Positions 11,268-24,570 are shown, numbered from the stretch's first letter. The stretch: DNA of 64,000 nt from Chthonobacter albigriseus (GCF_013839445.1 NZ_JACDIT010000003.1:62001-126000), one strand, 5' to 3'. Numbers and translations are program-made. Notes: generated by a model from the letters alone, not told the origin.

Positions 11268-12494
11268 TCAGATCGGATCGATGTCCTTGAACGGGCGATC
11301 GACCGGCGTTTCCGACCGGATCTCCTCGCCGGCGATGTCGCCCTTCGGCGTCACCGCGTCGGCCTCGATCCGTTCGTGCGCCACGTCGTGGATGTGGCGC
11401 CGGATCTCCGGGCGGCGGTGCATCAGGTGGTGGAGATCCTCCGCGTCCAGCACCAGGAGGCGGGTGCGGGCGAGCGCCACCACGTCTGCGGATCGCCGAG
11501 CCCGCCGGAGCACGGCGATCTCGCCGAAGAACTTGCCCTCGCCGAGGATCCTGCGGCCCTTGGGCAGGTCGATTTCCACCTGGCCGGACACGATGAAGTA
11601 CATCGAACTCGCCGGTTCGCCGGCATAGGTGATGATCGTGCCCGCCTCCACGGTCTGCGCCCGCAGCAGCCGCATCACGTCGGCGATCTCAGCGGCGCCG
11701 AGTTCGCTGAACAGCGGCACCCGCGCCACCATCGACCACGTCACCACGAAGTCGCGCTGGCGGATCTCCCGCGCGAAGGCCGTGGCGATGATGCCGACCG
11801 GCAGCGCGAACATCGTGAAGCCGATCACCATGGTGATGCCGGCGAGCAGCTTGCCGGCCACTGTGACCGGCACGACGTCGCCGTAGCCGACCGTGGTGAG
11901 CGTGGTCACCGCCCAGTACATGGCCAGCGGGATGGAGCCGAACTTGTCGGGCTGGATCTCGCCCTCCAACGCGTGCATCAGCGTCGCCGCGGCGATCACC
12001 AGCCCCAGCATGATCACCGCCGAGGCGAGGATCGCGCGCCGCTCGGAAATGACGGCGGCTGCCAGCGACCGCATGCCCGGCGAATAGCGGGCAAGCTTCA
12101 GGAACCGGACCAGCCGGAAGGCGACCGCGAAGCCGACGTCGAACCGCCCAAACAGCGCGCCCACCACCGGCGGCAGGATCGCCAGGAGGTCGACAAGCGC
12201 GAAGGGCTGCAGGGCATAGGAGAACCGCGCACGGAGCGGCGGCAGGCGCGACAGCGAGGGGTGCAGCGGCGCCACCCACAGGCGCGCCGCATACTCCAGG
12301 ATGAAGGCGGCCACCGTGACTGCCTCGATCGCCAGGAACACCGCGTCATAGCGCGCCTTCAGGTCCGGCACGGTCTCCAGGATCACCGCGCCGACGTTGA
12401 GAACCACGAACGCGATGATCAGCACGTCGACCGCGCGGGCGGTGGGATCGCCGGGACTGCCTACCTCGAGGATCTCGTAGAGCCTGCGTCGCAT
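11268..12494 (-). CDS. Cyclic nucleotide-gated potassium channel homologue (MlotiK1-like)
   Basis: 408 residues from ATG 12494 (an in-frame start 33 bases upstream is less likely). The layout is a six-helix voltage-gated-type channel followed by a cyclic-nucleotide-binding domain. Helices span roughly 22-40, 52-75, 92-118 and an S4-like helix at 124-142 with arginines and a lysine every three residues, then S5, the pore and S6 to about 241. The selectivity filter TVGYGD at 201-206 indicates K+ selectivity. The C-terminal CNBD (about 265-375) has FFGEIAVL and a following RRSADV block where the cAMP phosphate binds. Its physiological role here is unknown; no adenylate cyclase gene is nearby. 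Confidence 0.88.
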   Translation of the reverse strand: MRRRLYEILEVGSPGDPTARAVDVLIIAFVVLNVGAVILETVPDLKARYDAVFLAIEAVTVAAFILEYAARLWVAPLHPSLSRLPPLRARFSYALQPFALVDLLAILPPVVGALFGRFDVGFAVAFRLVRFLKLARYSPGMRSLAAAVISERRAILASAVIMLGLVIAAATLMHALEGEIQPDKFGSIPLAMYWAVTTLTTVGYGDVVPVTVAGKLLAGITMVIGFTMFALPVGIIATAFAREIRQRDFVVTWSMVARVPLFSELGAAEIADVMRLLRAQTVEAGTIITYAGEPASSMYFIVSGQVEIDLPKGRRILGEGKFFGEIAVLRRARRSADVVALARTRLLVLDAEDLHHLMHRRPEIRRHIHDVAHERIEADAVTPKGDIAGEEIRSETPVDRPFKDIDPI

Positions 12495-12643
12495 GTCGCC
12501 ACCATCCCCCCGGTCCGATGGTGGCAAATTCCGGCGGCCTCAGGCATCCGGAAAACTGCGCGCGCCGCTGCATCCGCCCCAGGCGCCCCGTACCAGTGCG
12601 GGGACTGCGCGGATCTGGCTGCACCGGGGCCGGACGCCCCCGT

Positions 12644-15304
12644 TCAAGCCCCGCCGAGCACAGCCTCCACGGCGGCCAGCGCTTCGGCCGCCTTCGCGCC
12701 GTCCGGTCCGCCGGCCTGCGCCAGGTCCGGCCTGCCGCCGCCACCCTTGCCGCCCAGCGCTTCCGACGCCGCGCGGACGAGGTCGACGGCCGAAAAGCGC
12801 GCGGTGAGGTCGTCGGTGACGCCCACCACGACACCGGCCTTGCCGTCTTCCGACACGCCGATCAGCGCCACGATGCCGGAGCCGACCTGCTTCTTGCCCT
12901 CGTCGACCAGACCCTTGAGGTCCTTCGGTGCGACGCCCTCGGCCACGCGGCCGAGGAACTTGACGCCGCCGATCTCGCGCACTTCCGCGGCAGCCGCGCC
13001 ACCGCCGCCCATCGCCAGCTTCTTGCGGACTTCCGCCAGCTCGCGTTCCAGCTTGCGCCGATCCTCCACGAGTGTCGCCACTCGCTCCGCCACGTCGGCG
13101 ACGGACACCTTCAGCGTCGCCGCGATCTCCTTCAGCCGGCGCTCCTGCTGGTCGAGATGCCGCCGCGCCGCCTCGCCGGTGAGCGCCTCGAGGCGCCGGA
13201 CACCGGCCGCCACCGCGCCTTCGTTGACGAGATGGACGAGGCCGATCTCGCCGGTGCGGCCCACATGCGTGCCGCCGCAGAGCTCCACCGAATAGGCCTT
13301 GCCGGCCTTCTCGCCTTCGACGGCGGTGCCCATCGACACGACGCGGACCTCGTCGCCGTACTTCTCGCCGAACAGCGCCATCGCACCGGACTCGATCGCC
13401 TCGTCGACGGCCATCAGCCGTGTCACCACCGGCGCATCCTGCAGGATGATCCGGTTGGCGATCCGCTGGACCTCGCCGAGTTCGCCGTCGTCCACGGGCT
13501 TGGGGTGGGAGAAGTCGAACCTGAGCCGGTCCTGCGACACCATCGAACCCTTCTGCGCGACGTGCGTGCCGAGCACCTGCCGCAGCGCTTCGTGCAGCAG
13601 GTGGGTCGCCGAATGGTTCGCGCGGATCTTGCCGCGGCGCCCGTGATCGACGACGAGCTCCAGCGGCGCGCCGACAGTGAGGCTGCCCTCCTCCACGGTG
13701 ACCAGGTGGACGAACAGCCCGTCGGCCTTCTTCTGGGTGTCGGTGACGCGTGCGCGTACGCCCGCGCCGCTGACCAAGCCGGTGTCGCCGACCTGGCCGC
13801 CGCTTTCGCCATAGAACGGCGTCTGGTTGAGGATCAGCGCACCGCTCTCCCCGGCCTCCAGCGCCTGCACCTCCCGGCCGTCCTTGACGAGCGCCGTGAC
13901 CACGCCTTCGGCGGTCTCCGTCTCGTAACCGAGGAACTCGGTGCCGCCGAGCCGCTCGCGAAGCGCGAACCACACCGTTTCGGTGGCAGCCTCCCCCGAA
14001 CCCGACCAGCTGGCGCGCGCCTCGGCCCGCTGCCGCTCCATGGCGGTCGCGAACCCGGCGGTATCCACGTCGATGCCGCGCGCCTTCAGTGCATCCTGTG
14101 TCAGGTCGAGCGGAAAGCCGTAGGTGTCGTAGAGCTTGAAGGCCGTTTCCCCGTCGAGGCTCTGCCCGGCCGACATCGTCCCGGTGGCCTCCTCCAGGAG
14201 GCCGAGCCCGCGCGCCAGCGTGCGGCGGAACCGCGTCTCCTCCAGGCGCAGGGTCTCGGTGATCAGCGATTCCGCGCGAACCAATTCCGGATAGGCGGCG
14301 CCCATCTCGCGCACGAGCGCCGGCACCAGCCGATGCAGCAGCGGATCCACCGCGCCCAGGAGGTGCGCATGCCGCATCGCCCGCCGCATGATGCGCCGGA
14401 GCACGTAGCCGCGGCCCTCGTTGGACGGCAGCACGCCGTCGGCGATCAGGAAGGACGAGGCGCGCAGGTGGTCCGCGATGATCCGGTGGCTGGCGGTCTG
14501 GCCGCCCTCGGCCGCCACGCCGGTGGCCTCAACGGACGCGCGGATCAGCGCCTTGAAGAGATCGATCTCGTAGTTGTTGTGGACGCCCTGCAGCACCGCC
14601 GCGATGCGCTCCAGCCCCATGCCCGTGTCGATCGACGGCCGCGGTAGACTGACGCGCTCCTCCTTGGTGACCTGCTCGTACTGCATGAAGACGAGGTTCC
14701 AGATCTCGATGAAGCGGTCGCCGTCCTGCTCGGGCGAGCCCGGAGGACCACCGGCCACCCCCGGGCCGTGGTCGTAGAAGATCTCCGAGCACGGACCGCA
14801 GGGCCCGGTGTCGCCCATCGCCCAGAAATTGTCCGAGGTCGAGATGCGGATGATCCGGTCGTCGGAAAGCCCGGCGATCTTGCGCCAGAAGCCGGCCGCC
14901 TCCTCGTCCTCCGAATAGACGGTGACCAGCAGCCGGTCCTTGGCAAGACCGTACTCCTTGGTGATCAGCGTCCAGGCGAGCTCGATCGCGCGCTCCTTGA
15001 AATAGTCGCCGAACGAAAAGTTGCCGAGCATCTCGAAGAAGGTGTGGTGCCGCGCCGTGTAGCCGACATTGTCGAGGTCGTTGTGCTTGCCACCGGCGCG
15101 AACGCACTTCTGCGCCGTGACGGCGCGCGAATAGGGCCGCTTCTCCAGGCCGGTGAAGACGTTCTTGAACTGCACCATGCCCGCGTTCGTGAACATCAGC
15201 GTCGGATCGTTGCGCGGGACGAGCGGGCTCGACGAGACGACCTCGTGGCCGTTCTTGGCGAAGAAGTCGAGGAAGGTAGACCGGATTTCGTTGACGCCGC
15301 TCAT
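12644..15304 (-). CDS. alaS: Alanyl-tRNA synthetase
   Basis: 886 residues from [15 protein letters not shown]. Class II catalytic core with motif 1 ([21 protein letters not shown]), motif 2 ([18 protein letters not shown]) and motif 3 ([13 protein letters not shown]). The editing domain carries the zinc motif HSATH and [13 protein letters not shown], and the C-terminal oligomerisation domain is Gly-Ala-rich. It is full length for the family. It lies downstream of recA in the same direction, a conserved alphaproteobacterial arrangement. The 247-base recA-alaS gap holds GC-rich hairpins (15435-15465 and 15512-15545) but none has a good T tail on the minus strand. Confidence 0.97.
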   Translation of the reverse strand: MSGVNEIRSTFLDFFAKNGHEVVSSSPLVPRNDPTLMFTNAGMVQFKNVFTGLEKRPYSRAVTAQKCVRAGGKHNDLDNVGYTARHHTFFEMLGNFSFGDYFKERAIELAWTLITKEYGLAKDRLLVTVYSEDEEAAGFWRKIAGLSDDRIIRISTSDNFWAMGDTGPCGPCSEIFYDHGPGVAGGPPGSPEQDGDRFIEIWNLVFMQYEQVTKEERVSLPRPSIDTGMGLERIAAVLQGVHNNYEIDLFKALIRASVEATGVAAEGGQTASHRIIADHLRASSFLIADGVLPSNEGRGYVLRRIMRRAMRHAHLLGAVDPLLHRLVPALVREMGAAYPELVRAESLITETLRLEETRFRRTLARGLGLLEEATGTMSAGQSLDGETAFKLYDTYGFPLDLTQDALKARGIDVDTAGFATAMERQRAEARASWSGSGEAATETVWFALRERLGGTEFLGYETETAEGVVTALVKDGREVQALEAGESGALILNQTPFYGESGGQVGDTGLVSGAGVRARVTDTQKKADGLFVHLVTVEEGSLTVGAPLELVVDHGRRGKIRANHSATHLLHEALRQVLGTHVAQKGSMVSQDRLRFDFSHPKPVDDGELGEVQRIANRIILQDAPVVTRLMAVDEAIESGAMALFGEKYGDEVRVVSMGTAVEGEKAGKAYSVELCGGTHVGRTGEIGLVHLVNEGAVAAGVRRLEALTGEAARRHLDQQERRLKEIAATLKVSVADVAERVATLVEDRRKLERELAEVRKKLAMGGGGAAAAEVREIGGVKFLGRVAEGVAPKDLKGLVDEGKKQVGSGIVALIGVSEDGKAGVVVGVTDDLTARFSAVDLVRAASEALGGKGGGGRPDLAQAGGPDGAKAAEALAAVEAVLGGA

Positions 15305-15551
15305 GATCTGTCTCGTCACTCCCCAACGCCCGCCGATGCTCGAGGCCTCCGGCGGAACACCTCTCTCCCGCGGCCGGCTCCCGCCACCGGGAACCCGCCG
15401 CCCGCCACCCGATCCAGCCGACCGGACGAACGGGAACCGCCGCGGGACCCATGGTCCGCGGCGGTGTTTTCCGGGTTTTATCCGCGCGAACGGAGCCTGT
15501 CCAGGAGAAGCGGCGGCGATCCCGCGGGAATGGGACCGCGCCGCCGTCGCC

Positions 15552-16634
<1,083 letters not shown>

Positions 16635-16686
16635 GGTTGAGGCCCTTATTCCACGTGCCGCAGGTCGATTCAATTGAAGGCTGAAT

Positions 16687-16701
16687 GTACATGCTTTGTT
16701 C
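16687..16701 (-). promoter_or_regulatory. Near-match SOS (LexA) box in the recA leader
   Basis: Minus strand reads GAAC-N7-GTAC, one mismatch from the alphaproteobacterial LexA consensus GAAC-N7-GAAC. It overlaps a plausible promoter for recA (TTGCAA, 16 bases, TACATT), which is the expected place for a repressor site. It lies 53 bases upstream of the recA start. Confidence 0.5.
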
Positions 16702-16754
16702 CGATTTGCAAGACGCCAGCCAACAAATTGATTCACAATATTTTTCCCGCATGT

Positions 16755-16769
16755 GTTCACGGGACGTTC
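16755..16769 (-). promoter_or_regulatory. SOS (LexA) box upstream of recA
   Basis: Perfect GTTC-N7-GTTC on the plus strand (GAAC-N7-GAAC reading toward recA), the LexA target described in alphaproteobacteria. It lies 121 bases upstream of the recA start and 70 bases upstream of psuK, so it could in principle touch both divergent genes. Confidence 0.65.
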
Positions 16770-16838
16770 ATAGCACGCCGAACGATCGGGACGATGATCG
16801 GACCCGGCTGATTCGACGGGGCCAGAGCGAGGCGGACC

Positions 16839-17776
16839 ATGGTTGACCCGGCGCAAGGGACCCGCCTCGACTGCTTGGCGATCGGCGGCTGCCACCGCGA
16901 CCTCGTCGGCCGCACGGACGCCGCGTTCGAGCCTGCAACCTCCTGCCCGGGCAAGATCACCGAAACCAGCGGTGGCGTTGCCCGGAACGTGGCCGTCCTG
17001 ATGGCAAACGCCGGCCTGACGGTGGCGCTCGCCACCCGGATCGGCGACGACGCCGCGGGCCGCGCGCTTTCCGCCGCCCTTCGGTCCGCCGGCGTCCGGA
17101 CCGAACTGGTCGACGTCGATCCCGCCGCCGCAACCGGGACCTACATCGCCCTGCACGACCGTTCGGGCGAACTCGCCGCCGCGCTGTCCGACCTCTCCAT
17201 CTACGACGCGATCCGCCCCGAAGCGCTTCCTCGGGCGGCCATCGCAGACGCCGGGCTCGTCTTTGCCGACGCGAACCTCCCCGCCGCAACGCTGGAGGCG
17301 CTGTCCGCGCTCGCTCCCCGGACTCTGGCGGTTGATGCCATATCCCGCGCCAAGGCACCGCGCGTGGCGGCCCCGTTGCGGGCGGGCGCCCTCGTCTTCG
17401 TCAACCGCACGTCGGCCGAGGCGCTCTCCGGCCGTCCGTTCACGTCCGCGATCGAGGCGGCCGCGACCCTTGCCGCAGCCGGCGCCCGGCGGCTCGTCGT
17501 GACGGACGGAGGGCGGCCGCTTGCCGTTCTGGACGACGGCGGTGTCGACGAGCTTCCCGTGCCGGCCGCCGACGTCGCCGACGTGACCGGAGCGGGCGAC
17601 GCGCTGATTGCCGGAACGCTGCTCTCGCTTATCGGAGGCCGCCGGCTTATCGATGCGCTGTCGGGCGGGATCGCGGCGTCGCAAGCCGCGCTCGCCGTGC
17701 GGGGCGCGCTCCCGGCCCTTCCGGCCGCGCTCGTCGCTGCCATCCGCAACGGAACAATGCAAACCGGAGTACCCCG

Positions 17777-17780
<4 letters not shown>
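16839..17780 (+). CDS. psuK: PfkB-family carbohydrate kinase, probable pseudouridine kinase
   Basis: 313-residue ribokinase/PfkB-fold kinase. N-terminal GG motif region [11 protein letters not shown] and [17 protein letters not shown], and C-terminal catalytic signature DVTGAGDAL with the base aspartate. Substrate assignment comes from context: its stop codon overlaps the start of psuG by 4 bases (ATGA), and PsuK phosphorylates pseudouridine to give the PsuG substrate. Confidence 0.85.
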
Positions 17781-18697
<917 letters not shown>

Positions 18698-18704
18698 CGG
18701 ACGG

Positions 18705-19925
18705 TCACCACCGCACGACCAGCCGTTCCAACCCGTGGAAGTGATAGCGGTCGGCATAGACCGGCGCTTCGGCGAGGCGCAGGCCCGGCAGGCGGCGGAA
18801 CAGCGTCGGCAGCGCCACCTGCAGTTCCAGCCGCGCCAATGGTGCGCCGATGCAGAAGTGGATGCCGGCGCCGAAGGAGACGCTGGCGACATCCGCCCGG
18901 TCGAGGTCCAGCCGGTGCGGATCGCGGAAGCGGGCCGGGTCGCGGTTGGCGGCGCCGAGCATCAGGCCGATCTTGTCGCCGCGCTTCAGCGCTATACCGC
19001 CGATCTCCAGGTTCTCCAGCGCGTAGCGGGTGAACAGGTGGAGCGGCGCGTCGAAGCGGATCAACTCCTCGACCGCGTTTTCCGTCGCCGTCTCCGACCG
19101 GAACGCGACGGCGGGATCGACGCCGGCCTCCAGCACCGCCTTGGCGCCGTTGCCGATCGCGTGCACCGTCGCCTCGTGGCCGGCGTTGAGCAGCAGGATG
19201 CAGGTGGTGATCAGCTCGTCGGTGGAAAGCTTCTCGCCGGCCTCCTCGGCCGCGATCAGGTGGCTGATCAGGTCGTCGCCCGGCCGCGCCCGCCGTTCGT
19301 CGACATAGCCCCGCATGAACGCGACGAAGGCTTGCGTCGCGCGCACCGCGTCGTCCTCAATCTCGCGCGTGCGGTTGAACTGGTACATCGCCACCATCCG
19401 GTGCGACCAGTCGAGCAACTGGTCGGCCATGTCGACGGGAACGCCCAGCAGCTCCGCGATCACGATCACCGGGATCGGCGTGGCATAGGCCGCCAGGAGA
19501 TCCACCTCTCCGCCGGCTTCGAACCCGTCGATCAGGTCGTCGGACAGCGCCTGGATCCGCGGCCGCAGGCGCTCGATCGCCCGGCTCACGAAGGCGCGGG
19601 TGATCAGCGTGCGCAACCGCGTGTGGACGGGCGGCTCCCGTTCCAGCAGCGAATGCGCCTCAACGTCGTAGAACGGCTGTACGTGCTCCGGAATCTCCGG
19701 CCAGCCGAGTTCGGCGCGTGTCGCCACGTGCAGCACGTCGCGCCCGAAGCGGCGGTCGCGCAGGAGGCCGTTGACGGCCTCGAAGCCCGGGAAGCACCAG
19801 AAGCCGTAGTCCTCCCAGAAGAACGCCGGCCCGAGCGCCCGCATCCGCTCGTAGACCGGATAGGGATTCTGCACGAAGGCCGGATCGGTCGGGGACTGGC
19901 GGAACGAGGGCGCGTGGGCGGTCAT
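18705..19925 (-). CDS. Cytochrome P450
   Basis: 406-residue soluble bacterial-type P450 (monooxygenase). The heme-ligand loop is FGAGIHFCIGAPLARLE with the cysteine thiolate. The I-helix oxygen-activation segment is LLLNAGHEATV (the family AGxET/AGxEA region), and the K-helix ExxR is in VEELIRFDAP. Bacterial class I P450s need a 2Fe-2S ferredoxin and an NAD(P)H reductase; no redox partner is adjacent, but both types are encoded at 61.6-63.2 kb. The substrate cannot be inferred from sequence. Confidence 0.93.
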   Translation of the reverse strand: MTAHAPSFRQSPTDPAFVQNPYPVYERMRALGPAFFWEDYGFWCFPGFEAVNGLLRDRRFGRDVLHVATRAELGWPEIPEHVQPFYDVEAHSLLEREPPVHTRLRTLITRAFVSRAIERLRPRIQALSDDLIDGFEAGGEVDLLAAYATPIPVIVIAELLGVPVDMADQLLDWSHRMVAMYQFNRTREIEDDAVRATQAFVAFMRGYVDERRARPGDDLISHLIAAEEAGEKLSTDELITTCILLLNAGHEATVHAIGNGAKAVLEAGVDPAVAFRSETATENAVEELIRFDAPLHLFTRYALENLEIGGIALKRGDKIGLMLGAANRDPARFRDPHRLDLDRADVASVSFGAGIHFCIGAPLARLELQVALPTLFRRLPGLRLAEAPVYADRYHFHGLERLVVRW

Positions 19926-19974
19926 CGGAAACCTGGCAGGGGGTCGGATGCGGCATGCACGGGCAGCCTGTCCA

Positions 19975-22551
19975 TCAGCTCTGCAGCGTGTCCTTCACCG
20001 TGGTCGCCAGCTGTTTGAGGCTGAACGGCTTCGGCAGGAAGGTGAACTGCTCGTTCTCCGGCAGGTTCTTCTTGAAGGCGTCCTCGGCGTAGCCCGAGAC
20101 GAAGATGATCTTGAGGTCCGGCCGCGTCTTGCGCAGCTCGCGCAGCAGCGTCGGCCCGTCCATCTCCGGCATCACCACGTCGGAGACCACGAGGTCGATG
20201 TGGCCGCCGGCGTGCTCCATCACCTCCAGCGCCTCCGTCCCCGAACCGGCCTCGTGCACGGTATAGCCGCGCGACTGTAGCGCCCGCGCGGCGAAGGCCC
20301 GCACCGCCTCCTCGTCCTCGACGAGGAGGATGGTCGCACTGCCCGTCAGGTCCGCCACCGGCGGCGCTTCCGGCTTCTTGCCGCCCTCGTCCTGACCGGT
20401 TTCCTGCACGGGGAAGTGCCGCGGCAGGAAGATCCGGAACGTCGTGCCCGCCCCCACCTCGGAGTCCACGTAGATGTAGCCGTCGGTCTGCTTGATGATG
20501 CCGTAGACGGTGGAAAGCCCGAGCCCTGTGCCCTTGCCCACCTCCTTGGTGGAGAAGAACGGCTCGAAGATCTTCTCCATCACGTCGGGCGGCATGCCGG
20601 TGCCGGTGTCCTGCACCTCGATCATCACGTATTCCGCCGGAACCAGCCCCTGATAGCCGTAGGCCTCCGCCTGGGCCGGCGTCACGTTGGCCGTGCGGAC
20701 CTCCAGCTTGCCGCCGCCGGGCATCGCGTCCCGCGCGTTGACGGCAAGGTTGATGATCACCTGCTCGAACTGGTTGAGGTCGGCCATCACGGGCCACACG
20801 TCGCGCCCGTGCACCACCTTCAGCTTGACCTTCTCGCCCAGCAGCCGGTCGAGCAGGATGGTCAGGTCGGCGAGCACGTCCGACAGCGTCAGCATCGTCG
20901 GTCTCAACGTCTGCCGCCGCGAGAACGCCAGCAGCTGCCGGACAAGTCCGGCCGCGCGGTTGGCGTTCTGCTTGATGTTCATGATGTCCTGGAACGACGG
21001 GTCCGTCGGCCGGTGGTTGGCGAGCAGGAGGTCGGAGAAGCCGATGATGGCGGTCAGCACGTTGTTGAAATCGTGCGCCACGCCGCCGGCCAGCTGCCCG
21101 ACGGCCTGCATCTTCTGGCCCTGGGCGAACTGGGCCTCGAGCGCCCGCTGCTCGGTGGTCTCCAGCGCGTAGACGACGGCCACCTCGCCGTCGCCGGCCC
21201 CCTCCTCCACCGGCGAAACGAAGAACCGCGCCGAGCGGCCCTTGTCGTCGGCCAGCGGCAGGTCGATCGGCGGGATCTGGCTCTGCCCGCTTGCCGCCGC
21301 CTGGATCGCCTGGGCGAGGCTCTCGCGCTCCTTCTCCGCCACCACGTCGGAAAGCCGCCCGCGGCTTGCCGTTGTATCGGCCTTCACGAACGATCCGAAA
21401 AGCTTCATGAACGGCGCGTTGGTGCGGCCGATCCGGCCTTCCTTGTCGACGCCCGCGATGGCGATCGGCGTGTTGTTGAAGAAGCGCGCGAAGCGCACCT
21501 CGGCCGCCCGCAGCGCCTCGGAGATGTCCTCGCCCGGCGAGCGGTTGATCACCAGTGTCCGGCTGTCGCCGACGGTGCCCTCGGCTGCCACCGGCACCCG
21601 GTGGATCAGGCGGACGGGCAGGCTCTGCCCGTTGCGCTTCAGGAGGTCGATGTCGACGATGCCCGTCCGCACCTCGCCCGGCGCGCCGCGCACGCCGTCC
21701 AGCAGCGCCGCCCCGTCGCCGGCCACGATGTCGGTCAGCTTCACCGAACCCACGTCGAACTCGGCGAGGTCGTAGCCCAGCCAATCCGCGAGCGTGGCGT
21801 TCATGTAGACGATGCCGCCGAGCGCGTCGGTGGAGAAGAACCCGGCCGGCGCATGGTCCAGGAAGTTCACGGCCCGCTGCAGCGCCTGGAAGCTGTCCTC
21901 CTGGGCGTCGCGGTCGCGCGTCACGTCGGCGATCTGCCAGATGTTGAGCGCTTTGGTGCCTTCCGCCGGCAACGGGCGAACCCGGATCCGGTACCAGCGC
22001 GCCTGGCCTTCCGTGCGGCCGAGGGGATGGGAGACCCGCACCTCCTCCTCCGCCCGCCGGCCGTCGCGCGAGGCCTGCGCCAGCCGGAAGATCACGTCCA
22101 CGGCTTCGCTGTCGCCGGAGAACACGCGCTCCACGGTGCGCACTTCGCTCGCCGTGCCCGCCCGGATCAGACGTCCGTAGGCCGCGTTGGCGTAGACGAT
22201 CCGCCCCTCCGGATCGGTCACGCAGACACCGTCGTTCATGGTGTCGAGGAACCGCCGCGCCAGGCTCTGCCCGCCGTCCGTGCGGGCACCGAAGCGCAGC
22301 AGGCCGATCGCACCGGCGAACAACGAAAACACCCCGACGACGGCGAGGAGCCCGAGCAGGCCGAGCACGTAGGGCTCCGCCCGCGTGCGGTCCAGCATCG
22401 CGAACACGGCCGCCGCCGTCACCAGCGAAAGCGCCAGCGCCACCAGCAGTCCGACATTGCCGCCACGGTCCGACTTGTCGATCAGCGCCGCCTCGACCGT
22501 CGGGCCGACCTCCGCTTCCGTCATGCCGGAATTGCTTGGTTTCATAAGCAT
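19975..22551 (-). CDS. cckA: Cell cycle hybrid histidine kinase CckA
   Basis: 858 residues. Two membrane helices at the N-terminus (about 34-54 and 61-85), then PAS-like sensor modules ([58 protein letters not shown]). The H box is [17 protein letters not shown], the N box [14 protein letters not shown], the G box [20 protein letters not shown] followed by [10 protein letters not shown], and the receiver domain ends with [14 protein letters not shown] around the phospho-accepting aspartate. In alphaproteobacteria CckA passes phosphate via ChpT to CtrA and CpdR, and CtrA controls early flagellar genes. Its position at the end of the flhB operon fits that link. Confidence 0.93.
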   Translation of the reverse strand: MLMKPSNSGMTEAEVGPTVEAALIDKSDRGGNVGLLVALALSLVTAAAVFAMLDRTRAEPYVLGLLGLLAVVGVFSLFAGAIGLLRFGARTDGGQSLARRFLDTMNDGVCVTDPEGRIVYANAAYGRLIRAGTASEVRTVERVFSGDSEAVDVIFRLAQASRDGRRAEEEVRVSHPLGRTEGQARWYRIRVRPLPAEGTKALNIWQIADVTRDRDAQEDSFQALQRAVNFLDHAPAGFFSTDALGGIVYMNATLADWLGYDLAEFDVGSVKLTDIVAGDGAALLDGVRGAPGEVRTGIVDIDLLKRNGQSLPVRLIHRVPVAAEGTVGDSRTLVINRSPGEDISEALRAAEVRFARFFNNTPIAIAGVDKEGRIGRTNAPFMKLFGSFVKADTTASRGRLSDVVAEKERESLAQAIQAAASGQSQIPPIDLPLADDKGRSARFFVSPVEEGAGDGEVAVVYALETTEQRALEAQFAQGQKMQAVGQLAGGVAHDFNNVLTAIIGFSDLLLANHRPTDPSFQDIMNIKQNANRAAGLVRQLLAFSRRQTLRPTMLTLSDVLADLTILLDRLLGEKVKLKVVHGRDVWPVMADLNQFEQVIINLAVNARDAMPGGGKLEVRTANVTPAQAEAYGYQGLVPAEYVMIEVQDTGTGMPPDVMEKIFEPFFSTKEVGKGTGLGLSTVYGIIKQTDGYIYVDSEVGAGTTFRIFLPRHFPVQETGQDEGGKKPEAPPVADLTGSATILLVEDEEAVRAFAARALQSRGYTVHEAGSGTEALEVMEHAGGHIDLVVSDVVMPEMDGPTLLRELRKTRPDLKIIFVSGYAEDAFKKNLPENEQFTFLPKPFSLKQLATTVKDTLQS

Positions 22552-22713
22552 GGTTCGTCGTCTGGAGGATGGGCGCGGACTGCAGGAGAATCACGCGCGG
22601 GACTGTCTCAGATCTATGTACCGCCTCGTCAGAGCGGCGCAAACGGCCGGCCGCTGATTTCCGCAAAAGCGTGCCTTTCCGGCACAGGGTGCGGGAACGC
22701 CTGCCGACAGCGT

Positions 22714-23790
22714 TCAGTTGCGCCAGGAGCGCTTGGATTTCAGATTCATGACGTAGCCGATCACCTCGGCGACGGCCTTGTAGTGCTGCTCGGGAATGAT
22801 CTCGTCGATGTCCACCGACGCATAGAGCGTCCGCGCCAGCGGCGGATTTTCCACGATGGTGACGTTGGCCTCCGTCGCCACCGCGCGGATCCTGAGCGCC
22901 ACCGCGTCGACGCCCTTGGCCACGCACACCGGGGCCTGCATGCCGGTCTCGTACTTCAGCGCCACCGCGTAGTGGGTCGGGTTGGTGACGACCACCGTCG
23001 CCGTCGGCACCGCCGACATCATCCGCTTGCGCGACCGCTCGATGCGGATCTGCCGGATCTTTGCCTTGATGGCGGGGTCGCCTTCGCTCTGCTTGTGCTC
23101 TTCCTTGATTTCCTGGATCGACATCCGGTGCTTCTTCAGCCACCGCTGGCGCGACCAGAGATAGTCGGCCGCCGCCACCAGGAACATGATGGCGAGCACC
23201 GCGCCGAGCACGTTCATGCTGAGCGTCTGCGTCAGCGTCAGCAGCGACGCCGGGTCCATGGTCACCATGGCCTCCAGCCGGGAACGCTCCGGCCAGAGCA
23301 CCATCATCATCACCACGCCGACCAGCACGATCTTCAGGATGCCCTTGGCGAAGTTCATCATCGCCTCGGCCGAGAAAAGCCGCTTGAAGCCGCTGAGCGG
23401 AGAGATCTTCTCCAGCTTCCACTTCAGGCTCTCGGCCGTGAACACCATCCGGTGCTGCACCATGTGCCCGGCCACACCGGCCACCATCATAATCAGCACC
23501 GGCAACACCATCGCCGCACCCACCGCGCCGAGCACCGCTATGAACAGCCGCCTGAGCCCGCCGCCGTCCATCGAGAAGTCGGCCGCATGCTCCAGCAGCC
23601 CGCGCAGCGGGTCGGTCAGGGTCTTGGAGGCGGGGCCGCCTGCCATGCCGACCACCAGCGCCACCGCGGCCAGGGTGAACCAGGTTGAGACCTCCTGGCT
23701 CTTGACGACGTCGCCGCGTTCGAAGGCGTCGTCCAACCTTCGCTGTGTTGGTTCTTCTGTTTTTTCGTTGTCGTCGCCGGCCTCTGCCAT
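22714..23790 (-). CDS. flhB: Flagellar export apparatus protein FlhB
   Basis: 358 residues. Four N-terminal membrane segments, then a cytoplasmic domain with the autocleavage site in VVVTNPTHYAVAL; cleavage between N and P switches export from rod/hook to filament substrates. The N-terminus EKTEEPTQRRLDDAFERGDV is typical. It follows fliR by 10 bases as the last gene of flgB-flgC-fliE-fliQ-fliR-flhB. A 162-base gap separates it from cckA, with no strong terminator seen. Confidence 0.95.
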   Translation of the reverse strand: MAEAGDDNEKTEEPTQRRLDDAFERGDVVKSQEVSTWFTLAAVALVVGMAGGPASKTLTDPLRGLLEHAADFSMDGGGLRRLFIAVLGAVGAAMVLPVLIMMVAGVAGHMVQHRMVFTAESLKWKLEKISPLSGFKRLFSAEAMMNFAKGILKIVLVGVVMMMVLWPERSRLEAMVTMDPASLLTLTQTLSMNVLGAVLAIMFLVAAADYLWSRQRWLKKHRMSIQEIKEEHKQSEGDPAIKAKIRQIRIERSRKRMMSAVPTATVVVTNPTHYAVALKYETGMQAPVCVAKGVDAVALRIRAVATEANVTIVENPPLARTLYASVDIDEIIPEQHYKAVAEVIGYVMNLKSKRSWRN

Positions 23791-23800
23791 CGCGTGCGCC

Positions 23801-24565
23801 TCACGGTCCGATGAAGCGCATCAGGCCGTCCTCCAGATGGGAGGCGTAGAGCCCCATCATGGTGGTGACCAGGAAGGCGAAGAGGATGAGGCCGACCCCG
23901 ATCGAGACCGGCATGGCGAGAAAGAACACCTGCAGCTGCGGCATCAGCTTGGCGAGCACACCGAGGCCGAAGTTGAACACCAGGCCGAACACGATGAACG
24001 GCGCGGAGATCTCGATACCGATCTTGAAAGCCTCTCCGACGGTCGTCACCGCGACGTCGGCGAAGTCGCCGATCGGCGGCGGCGAGCCCGGCGGAAACAT
24101 CGTGTAGCTGTCGGCGATCGCGGCGATCGCGATGTGGTGGATGTCGGCCGCGAAGATCAGCACCATCGCCGTCACCGACAGGAATCCCGCCACGATGGCG
24201 CCCTGCTGCCCCATGGTCGGGTCTACCGACATGGCGAAGCCGAGGCCGATCTGGCTGGCGATGTTGGTGCCGGCGATCTGCGTCACCGACATCATGATAC
24301 GGGCAATCAGCCCGATCGCGATCCCGATCAGGATCTCGCCGATCATCGCCACGACCAGCCGCGTCAGGTCGTTGGCGAGCCCCTGCGGCAAGGTCCCGGC
24401 GACGGTCGGGTAGAACACCAGCGAAAGGGTCAGCGCGATGCCGAGCCGGGCGTTGACCGGGATCGGCTGCTCTCCCGTTCCCGGCATCAGCATGACCAGC
24501 GCGCCGAGGCGCGCGAACAGCAGCAGGAACAGAACCGTGACGTCCGGGAGGATGGTGATCGTCAC
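23801..24565 (-). CDS. fliR: Flagellar export apparatus protein FliR
   Basis: 254 residues with about six hydrophobic segments. The family pattern is seen in FARLGALVMLMPGTGEQPIPVNARLGIALTLSLV and the C-terminal PQLQVFFLAMPVSIGVGLI. FliR forms the export gate in the MS ring with FliP and FliQ. It is 5 bases after fliQ and 10 before flhB. Confidence 0.95.
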   Translation of the reverse strand: MTITILPDVTVLFLLLFARLGALVMLMPGTGEQPIPVNARLGIALTLSLVFYPTVAGTLPQGLANDLTRLVVAMIGEILIGIAIGLIARIMMSVTQIAGTNIASQIGLGFAMSVDPTMGQQGAIVAGFLSVTAMVLIFAADIHHIAIAAIADSYTMFPPGSPPPIGDFADVAVTTVGEAFKIGIEISAPFIVFGLVFNFGLGVLAKLMPQLQVFFLAMPVSIGVGLILFAFLVTTMMGLYASHLEDGLMRFIGP

Positions 24566-24570
24566 CGCCG

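Noticed and set aside
15435-15465. GC-rich hairpin in the recA-alaS gap as the recA terminator
   Set aside because: Its T-rich side faces the plus strand, while recA is read on the minus strand; on that strand no T tail follows.
19922-23422. Long minus-strand frame covering cckA and part of flhB in another phase, and its plus-strand counterpart at 20416-23688
   Set aside because: Both are shadow frames; cckA and flhB carry all conserved motifs in their own frames.
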